The notes below the pieces were generated by a model that made no database searches, was not told where the DNA came from, and was given only the letters and a program-made list of their open reading frames with translations. From Cryptomeria japonica (taxonomy: Eukaryota; Streptophyta; Pinopsida; Cupressales; Cupressaceae), in contig NC_081415.1 in assembly GCF_030272615.1 (NCBI RefSeq), positions 268,322,425-268,386,424 of the forward strand: a stretch of 64,000 nucleotides of DNA, read 5' to 3'. Of this stretch, positions 44,774 through 54,600 are shown in pieces. The position numbers and the translations under genes were made by a program. The number at the start of each line of letters is the position of its first letter. The first letter of the stretch is position 1.

Positions 44774-47700
44774 ATGGCTAAATCGGCGGTAGAATCATCA
44801 AAGACACCTGCTGCAGCCGAGACATCACGAGCATCCAAGTCAGATATCCCCCACAGAGTCGAAAAGATGAAGTATCAATATCAAAGAGGAGGATCGAGGG
44901 AATCAAAAGTTCAGAGTGTATGGGAAAATGTAGGTGATACTGACTCGGGGCATATTGATATTCAAGATTTCAGGGACCGAGTTTTCTCCCCTAATGCCTA
45001 TGGTAGGCCTAGGCGGATGATGGAAAGTGGCATCGCCCAAGCAACAGGATTTCCCCCGTTAGTGCAAAGCTATGAATTGGTAGTAGAGGCTGCTCGACAT
45101 TACCAACCAAACTCCACATTGGTGCTCCTCGAGAATATGGTTCTTGTTGACTTCACTCTTGAGGCCATTGGCGACGCATTTAATATTCCCCTCCCAAACA
45201 ACCCCATAGCAACAACTATAGATGAAGCGCAGTTGGCATATGATATGAACCCCACCAAATGTAGAACATTGATAAATGAGGAGTGATACAAGGAGAGAAG
45301 ACTTCCAAGCGTTAGGATTGGGAAAAAGACCCCTAGAAGCGACTTTCACAACAAGCATGGAGACATGGTCACATTGCTCAGCAGGATTATGGGACTCCCC
45401 CAACCCAACTACTTTGAAGAGTGGATGTTCTACTTCACAGAACGGGTCTTCGCTGGGAAATCCAAGTTCGACTGGGCCTAGATCATAAGTGACAACATTC
45501 ATACCCAATTGATCGAACTTGAGGCGAAAAAGTACTTCACTATGACATCCTATTTGGTCTACATGTTCTCCAGGAACCAGCCACTGCCAGGTTTAATCAT
45601 GAAAGGTGAAATTGGGAATGGACCCAATCAGGTGAAGGTATATGATTGTTATCCACAGCCACACTATCAGGACATAACTCAAAGGGAAAAGAATAGCCCT
45701 GCCTATGCAGTTGGTCAGTATGAGCGTGTCAATGACGCCTTCACAATGCCCTTGGTCAGGCTGATGCAAGGAGGACTACACACAAGGCTCTCAAAGCAAG
45801 CTACTATTCTAGTACAGAGGTATGGTGCTTGGTTCATCCAGTTCCCAAGGTTCTCTTACATCCAGATAGCTGGCTTTGAGGGTGCTCCTTTCCGACTTCC
45901 GCGATACCCAACCGACAAAATAGTTCTTTTGGAAGTCGCAAGGCAGTCACGTTCGACGAACAGTTTACTCAGAGACAGGAAGCAGCCCGGATTCGCCTTC
46001 CCTATGGTTATAGGTAACCTTGATGTCCATCTGAAGAACCCAACTCATGCAGAGGAATCCCTTGCGGAACTAGCCTCCTACGGCCTACAAGAACATTTCC
46101 CAAGGAAATGCTTTGATGACAACAATCTGGCAAAGAGAGCCTATGGTAGGCGATACAGAGCAAAGGAGTCAGTTGAAGATTATTGGAAGAACTACTCTGA
46201 TGACTATGAAGTCCAAAGGTGCGAATATTCAAGGCTGAGTGTGCAGCAAATGCCACTCTATGAATACCGTCAGGTCCCAGATCAGTTAACAGTTTCAAGA
46301 AATTGCCTACAGGTTTGGAAATTCGAGGCGGTAAGACATCTTTTGCCAGGCATCGATTGGTCGCAGTATCCAATCACTGATTTTGAGGCGGTTATGGCAG
46401 CCCCAGGAAGATACATTGACTAGTGGTTGCACCAACAAATTGATCGACTGATTCATGAGGGAGTCCAATTCACCTACCGAATGATGGGTAGCCTTGATTC
46501 TCAGTCCTCCGAAGATGAGGGAACATCCAGTGCACCAAAGGAAGAGGTTGAAAAGCCTGAAAAAAAGAAGAAGGCTAAAGCCAGCAGAGGAACTCGGACA
46601 TCTAAAAGAACAAGAAGGGAAAAGATCCCTATTAGGAGACCAGAGGTCACTTCATCATCAAAAGACCCCAGTTCATCTGATGATGTAGTAGAACTAGATT
46701 ATATACATGTTCCGCCTTCCCAGAGCGATATTGACGCATTCGGAGCTGATGATCCTCCTGAACAAGACAAGCTAGATATCGAGGTAAGAGCCATTGAACC
46801 CACCGAACCTGATAATCAAGTGGAGGAAGGAGAGATTCCATCCATTCAGGGGCTGGAGATGCATGTACCCACCCAGCAGATGCTCCATGAATTGCAGCTG
46901 CATAGTACTGCCAAGGATGACTCCACTGTTGAAGGAGAGCAAAGGATAGATGAGACCTGCGAGCCTGTAAGGACGAAAGAGCAACCATCACATGAAAATG
47001 CTAGACAGTTGTTCAGTGAAGTGGGAGAGAATTCGGCTGCGAGCAAGGAACTTGACACTTCCTCCACTCCTGTAACAGAGGAGTTGCAAATATGCAATGA
47101 GCCGGTTGAAAACTTTAAAGAACAGAATGCAAATTTAACCATAGCATTAGGACAGACCGTACCTCAGGATTGGTTAAATGCTCGAGCTTAGCGCAAGGTA
47201 GCCACCAAGCCACCCATCGACTTGGAGGACATCTTCTCACGCATAGACCAAGCCAAGGCCAAGGGGAAGAAAAAGCCTAAGGCGTATTCCCGGATAACCC
47301 ATGATGAGCAAAGGAACCGTACCCTTCATATCGCCACCCCGCCTGTCGACAAGCCAACAGATCAAATTACATTGGCTGATTATATCATCACAACTGTCCC
47401 CATCGGACGAGCCACTAAGGAGCAGGAAAGGGAGGAATTCAAAGACTCCGTGCAAAACATGCTCAGACAACTCGAAGAGATAACAACTGAAAAGGACATG
47501 TATCGAGTTTGTGCTGAGCAGGCCGAGGGGTACATTGATCAACTCCTGAGACCATTGCATAATGCTTTTGAATCCCACATTCCCCCTACAACATTGGCAC
47601 AAAGGACCACCACAGAATTTGAGGGAGTATGAGATACCGCCAAGGCCGTCAAGGAATGGATGCGAAGCATTAAAGAGAGGGGAGAACAAATCATTGGAGA

Positions 47701-48378
47701 GGTAAAGGAAATGGCCCAATATCGAGAGACCATTTTAGTCAAGTTGCTCGAGGTAAAACGGGAATGCCTCAAAGTCCATGAGGTAGCTGCTACCACTCTT
47801 CCTCTTGTAAGAGCCCTTTTTTGGACCCAATCGCAGATTCCTACATTGCCCGCCATCCTGGATCCACTACATCAACATTTTTAAAGAATGGTACTGGACC
47901 ATCACTATGAAGAGGGAAACCAGAGAGACCATTGACAAAGAACAGACGGAATGCGACCAAATTTTGAAGAAAAGGGAGGAACTCGGCAAGATAATCCTCC
48001 GATCAATGGTTTTCGGCTGGAAGACTGATCTATCCGATGACATAGTGCAGCCGGACTGGGAGGAAAGATTGAGAACAGACAAGATCGCCTACTCCACTGA
48101 GGACTTGAATTTTGCCGGTAAATTACATTCGGATATTGTGCACTTTGAGGTTAATCGTTCCAGCTGGCAGGATGGTTTGAAGCACGTAGATTGTCATCTG
48201 GAGGGCATGCAGTATAAAATACGCCATCCCCCTATGCCTCAGTTCACGGTGCTGTTCCATTTGTGAATCAAATTCCAGGAGTATGTCCGTGAGGAATGCG
48301 CAGTGGGTCGGGACATTTGGAGGGAGTACTTGCATGGCGAAGATGAATTTTTAGTAAAGGAAAAAATGCTTTCCTAAA
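44774..48378 (+). pseudogene. Element C long ORF (about 1,200 codons), unrecognised conserved protein
   Basis: From ATG 44774 one frame runs with only scattered in-frame stops (TGA 45284, TAG 45479, TAG 46421, TAG 47189, TGA 47630, TAA 47882). One frameshift near 47890 leads to 47907-48378, with a further TGA at 48264. N-terminal part: VWENVGDTDSGHIDIQDF and FPPLVQSYELVVEAARHY. Middle: YDCYPQPHYQD, RVNDAFTMPLVRLMQGGLHTRL, YGAWFIQFPRFSYIQIAGF and LPRYPTDKIVLLE. Then a basic stretch (KKKKAKASRGTRTSKRTRR, a possible nuclear localisation signal), an acidic low-complexity stretch, and a Glu/Lys-rich coiled-coil-like C-terminus. The same blocks occur in element D. No polymerase, integrase, protease or transposase motif is visible. 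Function unknown. The ORF start is chosen because it follows the splice acceptor and matches D. Confidence 0.7.
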
Positions 48379-48388
48379 AAAAAAGAGG

Positions 48389-49512
48389 TGCTTTTTTCTT
48401 TCAAATTTGAAAAAGTCACTTTTTGGCCAAAGTTCATATTTGACTGCCAAGTCAACTGTAAACTTTAAAACTTTTCTGCATGCACACTTTTTGAATTGTT
48501 ATGGATAATTTTAATTACCTCTTTTAGGTAGTTATTGCTCCCTTTTGGGTGGTTGCTGATATTTACCCTCCATTTATGGGTATGGGTACCTTTTGTAAAG
48601 ATGAATTTGGGCCACTTGTTTAGTTTAGATCTTGGCCATTCATTTGGTTTTGGAAACCTATTTAAAGGGGACTGGTTTTCCCTCATTTTTTAAGAAGTTC
48701 ATGGATTGTTGCTGAAGCTCTGGCGAAATTTACACACGATTTAATGCAAAGTTAAGACTGTTTCTATTTCATTGTGAGTGCATGGTCTCCTTCTTCACCA
48801 TTTGAATTATTCTGTTATGTTTCTTTCATTTTTTTGTAGCATTTTCAAGATAAACATTTGATAGAATCCTCGCTGTTCATACCATTAGGGATTGACTGAC
48901 TGTCATTCCTCTTGCATGGTTAATGTGAACCCTCTCACATGCTTAGTTCGGTTATTGAACACTTAGTGAATGTATATAAAATTTCTGAATCTATGTTTAA
49001 TAACATGAAAATCTTATTTTCCCTTGAAGATCGCACTGGATTCTTACAAACGTTGTGCTTAAATAGCTGATAGTGTTTAATCTGGTTATTTGGAGGTGTC
49101 TGTCTGCTTTTCTTGAATATGCTATCTTAGTTAAATAATTAGATTTCCTGTATCTCTTTTCCCTATCCCTCTTTTTCCCCTTTTTTTTACCAAGAAGAAT
49201 CCGCAGTCCAGCTGAAATAGTATCTAATTGAAACCAATCGATAATGAGACCGTTAGAATTTTAGGGAACTCATCCAGCAATTGTCTATTTCACCGTAAGT
49301 CCCCTTGTGCTCCCAGCAAAACACATCAATCACTGAGTAATCCCGCAGTTAAGACCTGACAATCAAAACCTTGAGGTCGTCCCCTTTGATCAAACGAAAA
49401 ACATTATTAGGGATTTCCTTATCTCAAGAGAGGATAGGATATTCAGCGAGTACATTCTATTCTGCGTTGGCCAGATGGAGTTTGTAGCGATGCGACTTTA
49501 GACACGTCAACA
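48389..49512 (+). promoter_or_regulatory. Element C 3' tail, LTR-like with TATA box
   Basis: The purine run AAAAAAAAAGAGG (48376-48388) is followed by TG, and the tail ends CA at 49512, as a 3' LTR would. CTATTTAAAGGGG at 48658 is a TATA-like box. Element D's tail has CTATATAAG at 56156-56164 in the corresponding place, about 780 bases before its end against 854 in C. Both tails also share GTCCC(C/T)TTGT...CAGCAAA and TTGGC(C)AGATG words near the end. No matching copy is seen at the 5' end of C. Confidence 0.5.
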
Positions 49513-49517
49513 CTATG

Positions 49518-50283
49518 TCAACTCCCATGGAAGCAAATTTGAAAAAGTTACATGAGGTTGCAGCCAATTTAGATCTAGTTGATCCCACTATGTATAGGCA
49601 ATTGATTGGATCATTGATGTATTTAGTCAATACAAGGCCTGATATATGTTATGCTGTTAACATTCTTAGTCAGTTCATGTGTGAGCCTAGACAGATTCAT
49701 CTTGTTGCAGCCAAGCATATTTTGAGATATGTGCGTGGTATAGTGGGATATGGTCTGAAATATACTTCTTGTGAAGGTCTAAACTTGCAAGGTTTTTCTG
49801 TTTCAGATTGGGTTGAGTGTGTTCTTGACAGGAAGAGCACTTTCGGTTGTTTCAGCTTAGGTTCAGCTATGATTTCCTGGTGCAGCAGGAAGCCATCATG
49901 TGTGGCTCAAAGTACAACAGAAGCTGAATATGTTGTAGCTTGTGTAGCAGCACGAGAAGCAGTGTGTCTTTGAAAGCTTTTTGCAGGACTGTTTGGGCAT
50001 CTTTTAGAACCAACTGTGATTCTTTGTGACAACCAAAGTTGTGTGAAGCTTTTAGTTAATCCCGTTTTTCATGATTGAACCAAGCATAAGGAGATCAAGT
50101 ATCATTATTTAAGAGATATGGTTCAAAGGAAAGCAGTTGAGCTCAAGTACACTTGCACAGATGAGCAGACAACTGACATTCTCACCGAGCCACTTCCTAG
50201 AGTGTAAGTTTTCTTATTTTCGAGATAAGCTTGGCATTGTGGAGAATGATGCTCTTGCTAAGAGAGATTCTCAGCTTCAGTGA
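49518..50283 (+). pseudogene. Copia-A reverse transcriptase C-terminus and RNase H
   Basis: STPMEANLKKLHEV, MYRQLIGSLMYLVNTRPDICYAVN and HLVAAKHILRYVRGIVGYGLKY, then RNase H with SDWVECVLDRKSTFG, STTEAEYVVACVAAREAV, a stop after AVCL, CDNQSCVKLLVNPVFHD (stop), KHKEIKYHYLRDMV and TTDILTEPLPRV, ending TGA at 50281. Catalytic residues are mostly kept; two in-frame stops and a late shift inactivate it. Confidence 0.87.
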
Positions 50284-50296
50284 TTCTCATTTTATC

Positions 50297-50440
50297 TTGT
50301 AATGCATTTTTCTCTGTGATGGAGAAATTTGAGGTGAAAGCCCTTGTAATGCATTTTTCTCCGTGATGGAGAAATTTGAGTGAAAACCTTTGTAATGCAT
50401 TTTTCTCTGTGACGGAGAAATTTGAGGTGAAAGCCCTTGT
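50297..50440 (+). repeat. Copia-A three 46/47-bp tandem repeats
   Basis: AATGCATTTTTCTC begins at 50301, 50348 and 50394. Each unit ends GAGGTGAAAGCCCTTG or a variant. Same family, period and position (RNase H stop to purine tract) as the four repeats of copia-B at 36882-37069. Confidence 0.88.
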
Positions 50441-50704
50441 TGCTCTTTCCACTCGTGGGAGTAGCCATAGTGGATGTTATGTTGAGAGACTCCATGACAA
50501 CATCATGTTGAGTGACTCCGTGATGAGAGCTTGTGTTATTTCACTCACTCATGGGAGTAGCCATGGTGAACATCATGTTGAGTGAATCCATGATGCTATC
50601 ACATTGAGAGAATCCGTGATAAAGTTTTGTTTCCTTCTTACACATATGGGTGTAGCCATTGTGTTTGTTATGTTGTGAAAATTCATCTAATGATATCTTC
50701 TTTG

Positions 50705-50715
50705 CTAAGAGGGAG
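50705..50715 (+). promoter_or_regulatory. Copia-A polypurine tract
   Basis: CTAAGAGGGAG immediately before TGTTAATG, the start of the 3' LTR. The identical AAGAGGGAG sits next to the 3' LTRs of copia-B and copia-F. Confidence 0.88.
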
Positions 50716-51630
50716 TGTTAATGTTTTGTAGCAGCAACAGACTTCATTATTCCTGCGCTGGTTGAGAAATCGTCTTGCTGATGTTTTCATTTATCATGTC
50801 TCAACTCTTCTCAATTCGTCTATGCTGTTCGACGATATTGGATTGTGCATTTATGAGTTCTTTCATAAGCTGGGAGAGTTTCGGATTCCCTGTTACCTGT
50901 CACTGCCCTTCGTATCTTGCTTGCACCTTCATGAGAGTCTCGTCCTTGCTGGCGTGACTTCTTTCTTTATTGTTTTTCATCTGTTAGTGATGCAGTCGTG
51001 ACATCTTATTCAGCTCCTGTCGGTGGCGGAGTATGGATCGGCATACTATGACACTACTTCTATGCATATTGTGGGTGGACTTTTCATCTACCTCCGTCTT
51101 AGAGATATTTTCGAGCCTTGTCTTTTCTATATAGCAGCGTTTGTAGTTTATCTTGTGGGCAGGTGAAATTCTTAAGGAAGACGATTTATATATATGCGCT
51201 AGTGATCATCCTAGTAGAGCTTTTTTTTTTTTTAATGATATCTTCTTCAGTGACTTTGCATCTTCATCAGTCGTTCTACATCTTCTCTTTGTATACGATT
51301 GGTGTATGATCACTTCATATTGCTGAAAGGTTATGTGCCGGATGGATGGTAGAAGTCTTCATTTCTGCATTTTCTAAGATGTTATTGGCTTATACTGTTG
51401 ATTGTTAAAGTGTTAACAATCTTATTTAGTTCATTGCTTGTTAAACTTGAAAGCATTGTATCAGATTTGTGCCTTTAATAAAATTCAATTTTTGGTGTGG
51501 CTAGGTTTTTCACCCTTAGGTGGAGGGTTGGAGGGTTTTCCCTGGATAACATTTTTGTCCATCTGTTCTTGTGAGTTTTTTTAAGTTTCAGATTTCTGAG
51601 TTTTTTGTCTTTCTGGTTCTAATTTTAACA
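50716..51630 (+). repeat. Copia-A 3' LTR (915 bp)
   Basis: Begins TGTTAATGTTTTG after the purine tract and ends CTAATTTTAACA. The last ~250 bp match the truncated 5' LTR at 32758-33004, and both share the GGAGGGTTTTCCC motif and the polyadenylation-type AATAAA near 51477. Element D sequence follows directly. Confidence 0.88.
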
Positions 51631-54600
51631 CCGCCTAGATGAGTAATATTTTTCCTAAAGTCCGCTTTAGTTGAGGAACACTTATGTCAAAGTCTGCCTT
51701 GCAATGAGCAAAGAAACTCTCCAACTCCGCCCATGGAAAGAAAGAAAATCTCAAAGTCCGATCTTGAGAGGGAAAGGCTTTTTTAAAGTCCGACACAGCT
51801 AAGATAAAAAAATATTCTGTTAAAAGAGGGAAACAATTCAAAATACTTGTCATGAGGAAAAGATTTTACAAAGTCTGATTTTTGACTAAGATAGAAAGTT
51901 TTGAAGTTTGGAAAACAAAGATTTCATCAAGATTGATTTTAGAAAGTTTTCAAAATTTAGAGAAAAGGAAAGATAGAGTTCGATTCATGAACTCAAATTG
52001 AAATTGGACACTTTCTCTGAAGGAACTAAGCGTGAACTCAAAATGAAATCAGAACTTTCTCAAATGACTGAGTTCAACTGAAATTCGAAATTAGAAACTT
52101 TCTTAAGAGACTCAAATTGATATCATTTACTGAACGTCTAAGTTCGATGTATGGGATGAAAATGGAAACAAGATAGGTTCGATTTGGGAAGGATGAACTG
52201 TGTTTCTAATTGCAGAAATCGAACTCTTTATGAGTTTGCACTTATAATGAATCATTCATTCATCTCATTCATTTCAATAGTTCGAGTTTTGGAGAATAAA
52301 ACACTTGAGGAGAGGAAGATTTCAGGATTTCTAAGGCATTTGCTTCAAGAACAGTTCAAAGGATTTCTAAGGCATTTACAAGAGGAAGAAGTGAAGATTT
52401 TCAGATCAAGCATTCTTTCAACCCCTTTCTTATCTAAATTCTGAAGGTGACAGGGGTATCCAATGCAGATTTGTTAAATTTTCAATCTGGTTTTCAAGTT
52501 TTGATCAAGTTTTTATGGAAAATGGATTTGGTTTTCACAACTTAGTTTATTTTTCAGTCATTTTCCAATATCCAAATCTGATTTTGACATTCATTTCACG
52601 AATTTTGGGACTGAGTTATTCATTCTCAGACCAAATTCAGTCCTAAAAACCTTTGAATCGGATTGAGTTTCTCAGGGTTTTTCTAATTTTTCCAGATTTC
52701 TAAGTGTTTGCAGCTTGTTGAAAGCTAAAAGTGTTGAGGAATTGGAAAATCAGAACCTACTTAGTCATCAAAACTACGAAATTCACTCTCAAAATGAGGA
52801 TTCTAACTTATTTTCTTTGATTTTTGCAGGTTTTGGATGACAACGGAGGTTGGATCATCAAAAAGGATGCAAATGAAATTTCAAGTAGACGAGGATTCTC
52901 CACCAGAATCCAAAATGAACTCAAAATGGAAAAAGGTTGGTGATACCAACCTTGGGCATATTAATCTCAGGGAATTCAAAAAGAGGATGCACGGACAAGA
53001 TAACTACCTACTCCAATTGCATGTAGGATGATGAGAAATGGAACAGTGCAAGCAGCTGGATTTCTTCTAGCAGTTCAATGCAGTGAGCTAGTTGTCGAAT
53101 GCTCCAAACATTATAACTCCTTGGAAAGAGAAATTATAGCTCCGGATGGAAGGGTGCTCGCAAACTTAGGAGAAGTTGCCATAAGGGAGGCTTTTGGTAT
53201 CCCTGAATACCATGGAGCTGTTTATAAAACCAAAGAGGAGACAACTAAAATGTATGAAGACAACAACGAGGAGTATGAAGCAAATATCAACCATTCGTGG
53301 TTGGAAAAACCAAGGCAGCATGTGGGAAAGATACCTAAGAGGCTCGTCAGGCCATATTTCAAAGAGGATTATGGAGACCTCATTGTGTTATTGAATAGAG
53401 TGATGGGCAGCCAGCAAGGTGCACTTTTTGAACCCCGGATATATTATTTCATCCATGAGATCACCGCTGGTGTTAAAATGATTAATTGGGCTAGAATTAT
53501 CAGCAACAACCTTGATGATCAGCTTAGGAATTTGGAGAAGACAAGGATATTTTACATGAGCTCTTACCTTATTTATTCACTAGCAAGAACCCACAGATAC
53601 AAGGGCTTGGTGTGTAGAGGAATGGTGGGAAACAAAGAGAACCAATTCAGCGTGTATGATTGCTACCCACAATTACACTTGGAGGAGAAATATCATTTCA
53701 AAAGGGTCAATGACGCCTTCCTCATGTACATTACCAGGACCCTGCAGGGAGGCACACACCAAAGATTATTTCAGGAATCCAAGGAGCTGATCCGTAGATT
53801 TGGATATTGGTATATCCAATATCCTAGATTTACATATTTATGAATCCAAGGATTTGCTGGTTGTCCCTATAGACTCCCTATGTATCCCACAAATAGGATG
53901 GTTTTGCTAGAGGAGTTGAGGCAACTTGATACTTTCATGAGTGTGCAGGGAGTTTAATAGAAGATAGGGGCTTCCTTTCCTCTCAGTGTTGGGAAAATGT
54001 TAGAATCTTGCCCATCTACTCAGGCTGCAGCACATGCTGATAAAGAGATTCAGTGGTACCCATTTATCCAATTTCAGTCGAGGGCCTACTTTGATCCTTT
54101 CCATCATATGGGATTAGTGAATGGAATAAAATATGAACACATGCATGATCTTGAGGACTATTGGGCCAATGCTGGGGACACTTTTGAAGTATGGAAAAGG
54201 GTATGGTCCAGGATTCCACTTAGTTTGATTCGGTCATTTGAAGTTGTCCCGGTAGCTGATCAGATTGAGGAAGATGATGAATACGAGCAGCCACATTATG
54301 CAAATTTAAGGGATGAGCCTCTTCCTCCGATTGATTGGTCAAATTCTAAAAGGGCCAACTTAGGTGATTTGATGAGGTCACGGATTGAATATTCAAAGTG
54401 GTGGGCTGCCCAAAGAACCAATGAGCTCAACGCAAGGAATGTATCCCTCACATATGATTTGATGGGAGCTGATGAATCTTTTTCTTCAAATCATAGTGAG
54501 ATGTCCAATAATCCTAAGGGTCCTGAAAGTGTGGGATCGAGAAAAAGAAAAGAAACAACAAGTTCAGTGAAAGCAAGGGGGAAGAAGGTTGTTGAAGAAG

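Larger units (their letters stand above)
42578..49512 (+). mobile_element. Element C: 6.9 kb TG...CA unit with one long unrecognised ORF, no detected LTR pair
   Basis: The borders are fixed to the base by the interrupted copia-A reverse transcriptase: CTATG at 42573-42577 is repeated at 49513-49517. The insert begins TGTTGTGCG and ends CGTCAACA, so it has TG...CA ends and a 5-bp terminal inversion (TGTTG/CAACA), with a 5-bp target duplication as made by retroviral-type integrases. Comparing its first and last kilobase by eye, I find no direct terminal repeat. The interior has a putative 5' intron with tandem repeats, a long ORF (44774-48378), a purine run (48376-48388) followed by TG, and a tail with a TATA-like box. 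There is no pol and no recognisable transposase. Confidence 0.85.
32758..51630 (+). mobile_element. Copia-A: Ty1/copia element split by three later insertions
   Basis: Plus-strand copia: truncated 5' LTR (32758-33004), primer site (33005-33016), gag, protease, integrase, reverse transcriptase, RNase H (ending TGA 50281), a repeat zone, polypurine tract and full 3' LTR (50716-51630). Removing 33401-33672 (SINE), 35964-41874 (copia-B) and 42578-49512 (element C), each with its target duplication, restores protein continuity at every joint: for instance GACGTTTGGGAT to ATTGTTCC, and AAATCTATG to TCAACTCCC. Many stops and frameshifts make it inactive. The region between 33001 and 51630 is therefore one element of roughly 5.5 kb plus 13 kb of inserts. 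Confidence 0.92.

Noticed and set aside
42578-49512. Element C as an ordinary LTR retrotransposon
   Set aside because: I compared the first ~300 bp and last ~1.1 kb by eye for a direct repeat and for PBS sequences (TGGTATCAGAGC and others) and found none. A computed alignment is needed to be certain.
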